A stretch of DNA of 64,000 bases from Candidatus Pantoea deserta. GTDB lineage: Bacteria; Pseudomonadota; Gammaproteobacteria; Enterobacterales; Enterobacteriaceae. The notes under the pieces are model-generated. The model was not told where the DNA came from. It saw only the letters and a program-made list of their open reading frames with translations, and searched no databases. A program made the position numbers and the translations under genes. The DNA is taken from assembly GCF_003813865.1 (NCBI RefSeq), contig NZ_RMVG01000002.1, positions 248,001 through 312,000 on the forward strand, written 5' to 3'. Positions 28,496-36,935 of the stretch are shown one piece after another. How positions within the stretch are numbered: position 1 is the stretch's first letter; each line of letters starts with the position of its first letter.

Positions 28496-29836
28496 TCAGC
28501 CCTGTAATTTCCTCAGGCAGCGATCCATCGCGCTGACTACCCAGTCGATGTCGTGCGTCTGGAAACAGAGCGGTGGGCGGATTTTCAGCACGTTGCCGTA
28601 TGGCCCGGCAACGGAGGTCAGCACAAACTCCTCGCGCAGCGCCTCCACCAGGTCAAGCGCCAGACGCTTATCAGGCTGCTTACTTTCCCTGTCTTTCACC
28701 AGCTCAAAGCCAATAAACAGACCCGCGCCGCGCACTTCACCGATGCAGGGGTAGGTCGCCTGGAGCGATTGCAGGGCCGCCAGAAGCGCGGCGCCGGTTT
28801 TCAGACTGTGCGCCTGAAGCGCCTCCTGTTCAATCACATCCATGACCGCATGCGCCGCCGCCATGGAGACCGGATTGCCGCCGAAGGTATTAAAGTAGGG
28901 CAGCGCATCGCTAAACGCCGCCATGACCGGCGCTTTCGCCATTAACCCCGATACCGGAATGCCGTTCCCCATGGGTTTGCCGGTGGTCACTACATCGGGC
29001 ACCACGCCGTGTCGGGCAAAGCCCCAGAAGGCCTCGCCGGTGCGGGCAAAACCCGGCTGCACTTCGTCGGCAATAAAGATGCCGCCGTTCTGATGCACGA
29101 CATCTATCGCCTGCTTCAAAAAGCCGGGCTGGCCGGGTAAAACGCCGTCTGACGAGAAGATCGAGTCGGCAAGAAAGCCCGCAAACTTAATACCCTGCGC
29201 GGTCATGTCATCAATCTGCTTCTGAATCTCCTGCGCAAACCATGCGCCCTGATCCGCCGTCTGGATGCGATAAAAATCGGGCGGCGCGACCAGCCGGGTA
29301 TGCGGTGAAAGCGGCTGACCGCTGCCCAGCGCAGGCGAAACGCCGGAGGTAAGGGCGCTGGTGCCGTGATAGGCTTCTTTTGAAACGATGATCCCCGTGC
29401 CGCCGCTCCAGCACTGGGCAATGCGGATAGCCAGATCGTTCGCTTCGGATCCAGTACACATGTACATGGCCCGATCGATTTCAGCGGGCATAGTGGCCAG
29501 AATGCGATCGCTGTACGCCAGGATCGACTCGTGCAGATAACGCGTATGCGTATTTAACTGCATCATCTGCTTGTGCACCGCGTCCACGACCGCCGGATGA
29601 CAGTGGCCAATGCTGGCGACGTTGTTATACATATCCAGATACTGATTGCCTGCCTTATCCCACAGATACTGGCCCTGTCCGCGCACCAGATGCACCGGAT
29701 TGCGGTAAAACAGCCGATAGGACTCGCCCAGCACCTGGCTGCGCTTATCGGTCAGTTGTCGAATGTCCGGCGCCAGCGTTTCCGCGTGTTCAGCACGAAA
29801 GCTGTTGGTATCCATAATGGTTGATCGTACCGTCAT
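28496..29836 (-). CDS. Class-III PLP enzyme, probable ethanolamine-phosphate (amino-alcohol phosphate) phospho-lyase
   Basis: The 446-residue PLP enzyme is of the class-III aminotransferase fold. The cofactor phosphate site is CTGSEAND and the PLP Asp is in IFIADEVQPGFARTG. The Schiff-base Lys is in TTGKPMGNGIP. The GKPMGNG form resembles the phospho-lyases ETNPPL/PHYKPL more than ordinary transaminases. ATG 29836 follows AAGGAG. The neighbours (permease behind it, APH-type kinase divergent) fit the kinase/phospho-lyase route by which Erwinia converts ethanolamine or 1-aminopropan-2-ol to an aldehyde, phosphate and ammonia. A plain aminotransferase is the alternative. Confidence 0.78.
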   Translation of the reverse strand: MTVRSTIMDTNSFRAEHAETLAPDIRQLTDKRSQVLGESYRLFYRNPVHLVRGQGQYLWDKAGNQYLDMYNNVASIGHCHPAVVDAVHKQMMQLNTHTRYLHESILAYSDRILATMPAEIDRAMYMCTGSEANDLAIRIAQCWSGGTGIIVSKEAYHGTSALTSGVSPALGSGQPLSPHTRLVAPPDFYRIQTADQGAWFAQEIQKQIDDMTAQGIKFAGFLADSIFSSDGVLPGQPGFLKQAIDVVHQNGGIFIADEVQPGFARTGEAFWGFARHGVVPDVVTTGKPMGNGIPVSGLMAKAPVMAAFSDALPYFNTFGGNPVSMAAAHAVMDVIEQEALQAHSLKTGAALLAALQSLQATYPCIGEVRGAGLFIGFELVKDRESKQPDKRLALDLVEALREEFVLTSVAGPYGNVLKIRPPLCFQTHDIDWVVSAMDRCLRKLQG

Positions 29837-29899
29837 CGTGACTCCTTGATGTTTGTGCCGCCCTGCTGCGCGCAAAGCGCGGCAGGGCTTGTATAAGCG

Positions 29900-31264
29900 T
29901 TAGTCGGTTTCTGCGGCGACAGAGGTCTGCGCGATAGCGCCGCGGCGGGACTGGGTGGTAAGAAAATAGAGATAGCCAGCCACCATAAAGCCCACAAACA
30001 GCGCGCCGATCTGCGGGTTAAACCACAGCATCGCGATCAGGCAAATCACCGCGCCGCACAGGGCGATGCCAGGGATCACCGGATAGCCCGGCGCACGGTA
30101 GCTGCGCGCCAGTGTGGGATCCGTACGACGCAGTTTAAACAGGCTCAGCATGCTCATGATGTACATGACGATCGCGCCAAATACCGACATCGTGATCATC
30201 GCTGCGGTCAGGCTCATTCCCTGAAAGCTGATGCCGTCCGAGAAAATCGCGAGGATGCCGACCACGCCGCCCGCCAGAATCGCCCGATACGGCGTGTTGA
30301 AGCGCGACAGCTTCGCCAGCGACGGCGGTAAATAGCCTTCCCGCGCCAGCGCGAAGAACTGGCGAGAGTAGCCCATGATAATGCCGTGAAAGCTGGCGAT
30401 CAGTCCGAACAGCCCAATCCATACCAGCATGTGCATCCAGCGCGAATCGTTACCGACCAGCATTTTCATCGCCTGCGGCAGGGGATCGTTAATGCCGGAC
30501 AGCGTGCGCCAGTCGCCTGCGCCGCCCGCAAACACCATGACGCCGATTGCCAGCACCACCAGCGTTAAAATGCCGCTGATATAGGCGCGAGGAATCGTGC
30601 GGCGCGGGTTTTTGGCCTCTTCGGCCGCCATAGCAACGCCTTCGATAGCCAGAAAAAACCAGATAGCAAAGGGGATGGCGGCAAACATGCCGGACACTGA
30701 TGTCAGGGAGAACGCCTCCTGTCCCGCCCAGCCGTGCGCCACAAAATTCGCCAGACTGAAGCCTGGCGCCACCACGCCCATAAACACCAGCAATTCAATC
30801 ACCGCCAGCAAAGTGACCAGCAGTTCAAAGGTGGCCGCAATGCTTACCCCGATGATGTTGAGCCCCATAAAGATCAGGTAGGCGCAGACCGCGATAAGTT
30901 TGGGGTTCACCTCCGGAAACTGCACATTGAGGTAGGCGCCTATCGCCATGGCGATGGCCGGGGGCGCGAACACAAACTCGATTAACGTGGCTATTCCCGC
31001 AATCAAGCCTCCGGTATCGCCAAAGGCGCGACGACTGTAAGCAAAGGGACCGCCTGCCTGCGGAATAGCGGTCGTCAGTTCGGTAAAGCTGAAGATAAAA
31101 CAGCTGTACATGGCGGCGACGAAAACCGTCGTGACCAGAAAGCCCAGGGTACCCGCAGCGCCCCAGCCATAGCTCCAGCCAAAATACTCTCCTGATATAA
31201 CCAGGCCTACGGCGATGCCCCAGAGTTGCAGGGTGCCCAGGGTGGGTTTCAGTTTCTCTTTCAT
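29900..31264 (-). CDS. APC-family permease, ethanolamine-permease-like
   Basis: The 454-residue protein has about twelve transmembrane segments and the APC-superfamily start GTLQLWGIAVGLVISGEYFG. The conserved TELTTAIPQAGGPFAYSRRA follows, and FAIWFFLAIEGVAMAAEEAK comes near the middle. These features resemble ethanolamine permease (Eat) and related amino-alcohol/amino-acid carriers. The ATG at 31264 has GGGGGAACG upstream; a longer frame extends to 31390 without family similarity. It precedes the PLP enzyme by 63 bases in the same direction, so the two form an operon. Confidence 0.82.
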   Translation of the reverse strand: MKEKLKPTLGTLQLWGIAVGLVISGEYFGWSYGWGAAGTLGFLVTTVFVAAMYSCFIFSFTELTTAIPQAGGPFAYSRRAFGDTGGLIAGIATLIEFVFAPPAIAMAIGAYLNVQFPEVNPKLIAVCAYLIFMGLNIIGVSIAATFELLVTLLAVIELLVFMGVVAPGFSLANFVAHGWAGQEAFSLTSVSGMFAAIPFAIWFFLAIEGVAMAAEEAKNPRRTIPRAYISGILTLVVLAIGVMVFAGGAGDWRTLSGINDPLPQAMKMLVGNDSRWMHMLVWIGLFGLIASFHGIIMGYSRQFFALAREGYLPPSLAKLSRFNTPYRAILAGGVVGILAIFSDGISFQGMSLTAAMITMSVFGAIVMYIMSMLSLFKLRRTDPTLARSYRAPGYPVIPGIALCGAVICLIAMLWFNPQIGALFVGFMVAGYLYFLTTQSRRGAIAQTSVAAETD

Positions 31265-31510
31265 CACTGCGTTCCCCCGTCTGTGTAAAGTGAAAAAGGC
31301 GATGCCTGAAAAGCTGACGGGTAGATGATGGACACAGTGCCAACAGAAAAACTTGACCGCAGAAAACAGAAACTCGTCGGCTGGGGTCAAGTTGCCCCTG
31401 CCTGGTCCGTCTTCACTCTGCTGAAGTCAATTTTTGCCTGCTCTCCTGTCAAGCGTGCAGGGATGGTTCAGCGCCATGCTGAATCCACACGCAGAGAGAG
31501 GGAGCCAGAC

Positions 31511-32515
31511 ATGAGCATCAAGCAATATGACACCTTAAGTAACGACGCTATTCTTCAGCTTGCCCGTCAGGCGTTGCAGGCCTATCCCGCCTGTCTGGGC
31601 GCTGAGGTCAAACTTCTGTGCCGTTCCGAGAACGCGACTCTGTCTGTCAGCACGCCGCAGGGCCGCTATGCGTTACGTATTCACCGGGGCGATTACCACG
31701 CTAAGCAGGATATTGAAAGCGAGCTTCACTGGCTGGATGCCCTTCAGGCCGCAGACATCTGTGTGCCGGTGGCCGTGAGCGACGGGCAAGGTAAGCGGGT
31801 TCAGACGCTTTCCCTGCCTGATGGCGGTGAGCGCTATGCGGTGCTGTTTCACTGGATAGAGGGCGATATGCTTACCGATGCGGTCGATCCTGCGGCATTT
31901 CGCCAGTTAGGCCGCATCACCGCGCAGCTGCATCACCACAGTCGCCGCTGGCATAAGCCGCAGGGGTTTCGCCGTATTGTCTGGGATCATCACAGCATGG
32001 TTTCCCCGGCAGGCCACTGGGGCGACTGGCGGGATGTGGCTGGCCTGGCGCGGTCGCAACATGGGGTAATAGAAGAGACGCTGGCGCATGTGGGCCGCGA
32101 GATGGCGGCATTTGGCCAGTCGCCCGACCGCTACGGCCTGATCCACGCCGACCTGCGCCTGACCAATCTGCTGGTTCACAAAGGCGAAACGCGGGTGATT
32201 GATTTTGATGACTGCGGAATGGGCTGGTATCTGCACGATCTTGCCGCGGCCATCAGCTTTGTCGAGCATCACCCCAGCGCCCCGCAGTGGGTGGAAAACT
32301 GGTTAAACGGCTACGAGCAGGTGGCCCACGTCAGCGATGAGGAGCTGGCCATCGTTCCGTCGATGCTGATTCAGCGCCGCATTCAGCTTACGGCCTGGGT
32401 GGCCTCCCATCGGGAAACAGAGATGGCCCGCAGCCTGGGCGACGGCTGGGCCGACGATACGGTGCGTCTGTGCCGTCGCTACCTCGAAGGCGCCAGCTTG
32501 CCGATTGGCGTTTAG
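31511..32515 (+). CDS. APH-type phosphotransferase, probable amino-alcohol kinase
   Basis: The 334-residue kinase of the aminoglycoside/choline kinase fold has the catalytic Brenner-type motif HADLRLTNLL, and the Mg-binding VIDFDDCGMGWYLHDLA. An N-terminal lobe holds the ALRIHRGDYH strand. Related proteins include hydroxylysine and ethanolamine kinases and homoserine kinase type II. ATG 31511 has AGGGAG upstream. It is divergent from the permease/phospho-lyase operon. The likely role is ATP-dependent phosphorylation of the imported amino alcohol; the exact substrate is inference. Confidence 0.8.
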   Translation: MSIKQYDTLSNDAILQLARQALQAYPACLGAEVKLLCRSENATLSVSTPQGRYALRIHRGDYHAKQDIESELHWLDALQAADICVPVAVSDGQGKRVQTLSLPDGGERYAVLFHWIEGDMLTDAVDPAAFRQLGRITAQLHHHSRRWHKPQGFRRIVWDHHSMVSPAGHWGDWRDVAGLARSQHGVIEETLAHVGREMAAFGQSPDRYGLIHADLRLTNLLVHKGETRVIDFDDCGMGWYLHDLAAAISFVEHHPSAPQWVENWLNGYEQVAHVSDEELAIVPSMLIQRRIQLTAWVASHRETEMARSLGDGWADDTVRLCRRYLEGASLPIGV

Positions 32516-32653
32516 CGCACTCTGGCGGTGCCTGCATGGCTAATCACAGTGCAATCTTCGCCGGAACGGCGCTAAGTGGCTGTTATCCGGCGCCGGATGG
32601 CTGGTATGTTTTTTGCAAAAGCTAAAGATGTTCAGTTTCAGGCGGAAAACATC

Positions 32654-33760
32654 ATGACCAGCAGATTTCCAGAGGTCGCGCTGACGGCCATGTCCAGCGC
32701 TGGCAGCAGTCACCGTGGCGTCCTGTCGGCGGCCGCGACAGGACTGGGCGATTTTATTAACGCCCAGGGCGGCGATGTGGATCGCATTTTTGGCATCAGC
32801 GGCATCGATCCTGATACGCTCGCCTGTCCAACGCTGAGTCTGGATCTGGTGAATTACTGCCGGGTGCTGGAAGAGGCCGCCACCCAGGCGGGCGTGGACA
32901 ATTTTGGTTTGCAGTATGGTCATCAGTTCCGACCGCAGTCTCTGGGACTGATCGGCTATATCGGTTTATGTTCGGCAACGCTGGAACAGGCGCTGCGCAA
33001 CGTGGTGAATGCCTTTCCTTACCACCAGCACAATACCTGTATCCGTCTGACGGAACACGGCGATTGCTGGCAGCTGGATTACCAGGTGCGTCACGGCGCG
33101 ATTCTTCTGCGACGACAGGATGCAGAGCTGACGTTAGGCATGTTCCTTAACCTGATTCGCCACGCCGCAGGGCGCTACTGGGCGCCGCGCGAAGTTCATT
33201 TTGAGCATCCGCGCCCTGAGCACTGGCATGAGCACTGCAAAGTATTTGATGCGCCGGTTTATTTCGATCAGCCGTTTAACTCGATGATCATTGCTAAAAC
33301 GGATCTGAGCCGCAAAATGCCGGATCACGATCCCATGCTGCTGCTGGTGATGCAGGATGCGATCCGGCGGCTCAGCCCGCCAGCGATTACGCAGAATACC
33401 GTTAATCAAACGCGCACCGACATTCATCTCCAGTTATTGAGCGGCGAACCCTCGCTGGAAATTATCGCTGAGAAACAGGGGTTATCGGCCTGGTCGCTAC
33501 AGCGGCGACTGCGCGATGAGCAAACCAGCTTTTCCGCCCTGGTCGACAGCGTCCGCAAAGAGATGGCTACGCACTATCTCAGGCAGCACCATTTATCGGT
33601 CTCAGAAATGGCTCTGTTACTGGGCTATTCTGAAGTCAGCGCCTTCTCACGCGCGTTCCGGCGCTGGTTTGGTTGCAGCCCGCGCGACTGTCGTAAATCG
33701 CAAAATAGCCTTTTCTCTGACGACGAGCCTGTTATTAACGGTCACGCCTCAGGTGAGTAA
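32654..33760 (+). CDS. AraC-family regulator of the amino-alcohol module
   Basis: The ~368-residue protein has an N-terminal ligand-binding domain of the Arabinose_bd type (PF12625-like: QFRPQSLGLIGYIGLCSATL, motif DAELTLG). A C-terminal double helix-turn-helix follows, with LSVSEMALLLGYSEVSAFSRAFRRWFG split over its recognition helices. This architecture is that of OruR/ArgR-like and virulence regulators acting on amines. It follows the kinase gene by about 140 bases in the same direction. It is the only regulator in the module, so control of the module is a reasonable inference. ATG 32654 is chosen; in-frame ATG codons at 32576 and 32606 lie upstream. Confidence 0.82.
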   Translation: MTSRFPEVALTAMSSAGSSHRGVLSAAATGLGDFINAQGGDVDRIFGISGIDPDTLACPTLSLDLVNYCRVLEEAATQAGVDNFGLQYGHQFRPQSLGLIGYIGLCSATLEQALRNVVNAFPYHQHNTCIRLTEHGDCWQLDYQVRHGAILLRRQDAELTLGMFLNLIRHAAGRYWAPREVHFEHPRPEHWHEHCKVFDAPVYFDQPFNSMIIAKTDLSRKMPDHDPMLLLVMQDAIRRLSPPAITQNTVNQTRTDIHLQLLSGEPSLEIIAEKQGLSAWSLQRRLRDEQTSFSALVDSVRKEMATHYLRQHHLSVSEMALLLGYSEVSAFSRAFRRWFGCSPRDCRKSQNSLFSDDEPVINGHASGE

Positions 33761-33901
33761 ACCCTTTTTTCGATGAGGCTGGCGGGGACTTTTGATGATG
33801 CTCTTATTGCTTACAGCGGTCTGCCTCAGAGGCTGACTAAATCAGCGCCTGATTAAACGGAAGCCTGATGGCAGGCAACAGCAGATACCGGCATAAATAA
33901 C

Positions 33902-33927
33902 AACACCTGACAGAGAGGCCAGGTGTT
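33902..33927. terminator. Possible bidirectional terminator
   Basis: Arms AACACCTG and CAGGTGTT (8 bp) flank a 10-base loop between the convergent AraC gene and the small membrane-protein gene. On the reverse strand the stem is followed by TGTTATTTATG, a weak T-rich tract; on the forward strand the tract is A/T-rich but not a T-run. Confidence 0.5.
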
Positions 33928-33964
33928 TGACTGAAAAATTATTTTAATATTTCTTATGGTTATC

Positions 33965-34318
33965 TTACTGGGCTGCGACAGTCTTACAGTTGTGGCTGTT
34001 TAGCTTGAGTCCGAGGCGCCCGGCGGCCAGCTCGTTTTCAGTGTGGGTCGCGGAAAATACAAACCCTTTCTTTAACAGTCCCGTCGTGTAGTATTTATTG
34101 TACATAAAAGACCATATTAACATGACGAAAAAGGGCGCAATGCCGAGGCTAACGAAGGCCAAAATAATTAAAATCACGAACAAACCAATAAAGGTAATAA
34201 AATCTTTTCTGAACAGAGCGGGAAACGCGCCAAAGAAAAGGGTTGTCCATGAAAAGCCGTAAAAACCAGAAGTCGTTTCCCCCGTCTGCGGATTTTCCAT
34301 TGTTATTTTAGTTGCCAT
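33965..34318 (-). CDS. Small membrane protein, HrgC/DUF2628-like
   Basis: The 117-residue protein has a short N-terminal polar part ending in Gly/Phe/Tyr-rich residues (TTSGFYGFSWTTLFFGAFPALFRKD), two closely spaced hydrophobic segments and a soluble tail. This layout resembles DUF2628/HrgC proteins. The ATG has GGAG eight bases upstream. Its codon use and AT content are lower in GC than the neighbours, in keeping with transfer. Function is unknown. Confidence 0.65.
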   Translation of the reverse strand: MATKITMENPQTGETTSGFYGFSWTTLFFGAFPALFRKDFITFIGLFVILIILAFVSLGIAPFFVMLIWSFMYNKYYTTGLLKKGFVFSATHTENELAAGRLGLKLNSHNCKTVAAQ

Positions 34319-34676
34319 GCGTAATCTCCATTTTTTTAAGCCGTCTAAAAATAATTAACTGTTTTTTACCTGAACAGAAAAGCGCGAGCTGTCTGCTTTC
34401 CGTCACGCCTGTCGGGAGACATGCATTCATGGTTCTCCTTTTCTGGCGAGCGGCTGTCAACTCCCACTCCGTTATCGGCAGAAAGGAATTTTACTTTAGC
34501 TATTTTTATCTGTTACCCTTGACTGACGCTCCGGCGTCATAAAGGGTTTCAGCGGCCTGTGATAGCCCTGGCTGATGACTGTTATTCAATTAATACGGAT
34601 GCCGTGCTCAACGTTTGTCGGCACTTTGGGAGGATAGCTGCCTGTTCGTCTGGTTATGAGGAAATTAAATCAAATA
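34319..34676. other. AT-rich intergenic region
   Basis: These 358 bases between the small membrane protein and a LysR gene are noticeably AT-richer than the flanks. No supported gene is seen. A small stem TGACGC-TCCG-GCGTCA lies at 34524-34539. The region presumably contains the promoter of the small membrane-protein gene. Confidence 0.5.
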
Positions 34677-35585
34677 TTACAGCCCCAGCGGCCTGACCTC
34701 CTGAATGAAATCAATTAGCAGGCGAAGCCCGGTCGGGACTTGCCGACGGCTTGAATAGTAAATATGAAAGCCGTCCTCAAGCGGAGACCATTCGGTAAGA
34801 ACCAGCCTTAGCCGTCCGTCTTTTACATAAGAGGCAACCAGCGGCTCCGGAAAATACATCAGGCCTGCCCCGCCCAGCACGGCGATGAGACCTGTTTCCG
34901 CCTGGTTGACGGTAAACGACCCAGGCACGGCGATTTGCAACGCCTCGCCGTCCCGCGCCAGTTCCCAGCGGTAAATCCGGTTGTCGCCCAGACGGCTGCT
35001 GATGCAGCGATGACGGGAGAGATCGTCAGGATGCGCGGGCGTTCCATAGCGCTCCAGGTAGGCGGGTGAAGCCGCAATCACCCAGCGGATGTCCGCAGAC
35101 AAACGTCGGGCGACCATATCTTCCGGGACAGTTCCGCCATAACGGATACCGGCATCGAAACCTGCATCAGTGACATCAACCATCAGGTTGCTGGCCACGA
35201 CATCAATTTCAACATCGGGGTAGCGATCCATAAAAGCCGGCATGACAGGAGCCAGCAGCAGATTCGCTGCTTCAACCGCGGCATTGATGCGGATACGGCC
35301 GCTGGGCGTGTCACGAAACCGGTTGAGGGATTCAAGCGCGCTGTCAATGGCCTCAAAGGGCTTATGCACAGACTGAGCCAGCACATCGCCCGCAGCCGTA
35401 AGCGTGACGCTTTTAGTCGTGCGATTGAGCAGGCGAACGCCGAGTCGGGTTTCCAGATTTTTCAGGGCGTGGCTCAAGGCCGATGCGCTTACCCCTAATT
35501 CAACCGCCGCACGACTAAAACTGCGATGCCGTGCGATAGTCAAAAAATAAATCATATCGGCAACGTCAGCTCTGCTGGTTTGCAT
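34677..35585 (-). CDS. LysR-type regulator divergent to an aldo/keto reductase
   Basis: The 302-residue protein has an N-terminal helix-turn-helix (RSFSRAAVELGVSASALSHAL, RLLNRTTKSVTLT). Its effector domain is of the large CrgA-like group that often controls neighbouring oxidoreductases. It is divergent from the aldo/keto reductase gene across a 261-base gap, which suggests it regulates that gene. The inducer is unknown. Confidence 0.86.
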   Translation of the reverse strand: MQTSRADVADMIYFLTIARHRSFSRAAVELGVSASALSHALKNLETRLGVRLLNRTTKSVTLTAAGDVLAQSVHKPFEAIDSALESLNRFRDTPSGRIRINAAVEAANLLLAPVMPAFMDRYPDVEIDVVASNLMVDVTDAGFDAGIRYGGTVPEDMVARRLSADIRWVIAASPAYLERYGTPAHPDDLSRHRCISSRLGDNRIYRWELARDGEALQIAVPGSFTVNQAETGLIAVLGGAGLMYFPEPLVASYVKDGRLRLVLTEWSPLEDGFHIYYSSRRQVPTGLRLLIDFIQEVRPLGL

Positions 35586-35846
35586 ACCGAATGGTTCTCC
35601 CTATCGTGAAGCCTTTTTTGCGGATGCCGTTTATCTTCCTGCTCTTTGTCGTCCACAGGGCCGATTACTGAAGCGGCCATAATACCGCTTATAGACCGAT
35701 CGTCGCTATGGATTGCTGAATTTGCTTCACAAGCCCTTCAGGCCAGAGCCGCTAACTAAAGACGATGCGCCTCTTTATTCTTGAATGTTCTGCAACCCTG
35801 CTCGCGAACCTTCTCCGGGTCGGGAGATGATATAACGGAGCCATCT

Positions 35847-36833
35847 ATGAACTACACGCATTTGGGGCGCACCGGCCTGAAAGTCAGCCGCCTTTGTCTG
35901 GGAACAATGAATTTCGGCGACGTCACCGACGAGGCGATGAGTTTTCGCATTCTGGACGCAGCCGTAGAGGCGGGAATAAATTTTATCGATACAGCCGACG
36001 TGTATGGGACGGAGCAATCACCTGACATCAGGCAGGGTTCAGGCCTGTCCGAAGAAATTATTGGACGCTGGCTTCAGCAGGGCGGTCGACGCGACCGTAT
36101 CGTTCTGGCCACTAAGGTTTATCAGCCTATGGGACCCGGCCCAAACGATCGCCGCCTGTCGGCTTATCACATTCGCAAAGCCTGTGAAGACAGTCTCCGG
36201 CGGCTCCAGACCGATTATATCGATCTCTATCAGATGCATCACATCGATCGTCACACCCCCTGGGAAGAGATCTGGCAGGCCCTGGAAATTCTCGTTCAGC
36301 AGGGAAAAGTGCTTTATACCGGCAGCAGTAATTTTGCCGGCTGGGACATCGCCACCGCGCAGTCTGCCGCCAGCGCGCGCCATTTTCTCGGCCTGGCGGC
36401 CGAGCAGAGCCTGTACAATCTGACGGCCCGAACCGTTGAGCTGGAGGTCATTCCCGCCTGCCGCCATTACGGACTGGGGTTTATACCCTGGAGTCCGCTG
36501 GGCGGAGGGCTGCTCAGCGGCGTTCTGAAACAGCCTGTCGGCGGTCGCCGCGCAAGGCCTGCTTTCGCCCGCCAAATCGAACAATACAGAACGCAGCTTG
36601 AAGCCTGGGAAGGGTTATGTAAGGAAATGGGCGAAACGCCGTCGAATGTCGCTCTTGCCTGGCTCCTGAAAAACCCGGTCGTCACCGCTCCGCTGATTGG
36701 GCCGCGTACCCCTGAGCAGCTAAAAGAGGCGTTGCACGCCATAACCATCGATCTCTCTGAAGAGACGCTACGTCGCCTCGATGAGATCTGGCCGGGACCT
36801 GGCGGAGAAGCGCCGCAGGCTTATGCCTGGTAG
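35847..36833 (+). CDS. Aldo/keto reductase
   Basis: The 328-residue (alpha/beta)8 NADPH-dependent oxidoreductase starts with YTHLGRTGLKVSRLCLGTMNFG. The catalytic tetrad is visible: Asp and Tyr in DTADVYG, Lys in LATKVY, and His in QMHHID. The C-terminal cofactor-binding stretch APLIGPRTPEQL is present. ATG 35847 has ACGGAG seven bases upstream. It belongs to the YajO/Tas-like group. The natural substrate cannot be deduced; co-location with a LysR gene suggests inducible detoxification of a carbonyl compound. Confidence 0.9.
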   Translation: MNYTHLGRTGLKVSRLCLGTMNFGDVTDEAMSFRILDAAVEAGINFIDTADVYGTEQSPDIRQGSGLSEEIIGRWLQQGGRRDRIVLATKVYQPMGPGPNDRRLSAYHIRKACEDSLRRLQTDYIDLYQMHHIDRHTPWEEIWQALEILVQQGKVLYTGSSNFAGWDIATAQSAASARHFLGLAAEQSLYNLTARTVELEVIPACRHYGLGFIPWSPLGGGLLSGVLKQPVGGRRARPAFARQIEQYRTQLEAWEGLCKEMGETPSNVALAWLLKNPVVTAPLIGPRTPEQLKEALHAITIDLSEETLRRLDEIWPGPGGEAPQAYAW

Positions 36834-36935
36834 CCCCGGTTTTCCGTCCAGCTTATCGATCAAATACGGGCGCCGTGCGGGTAAGCCCTGCGATTGCCCC
36901 GGCGCCGCAGACAATCACGCACGCTGAAAGCCGGT

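Noticed and set aside
24008..33000. Search for a second copy of the tRNA-Arg 3' end as a far attachment site
   Set aside because: I found no convincing repeat of the T-arm/acceptor sequence by reading; the boundary may lie elsewhere or be lost.
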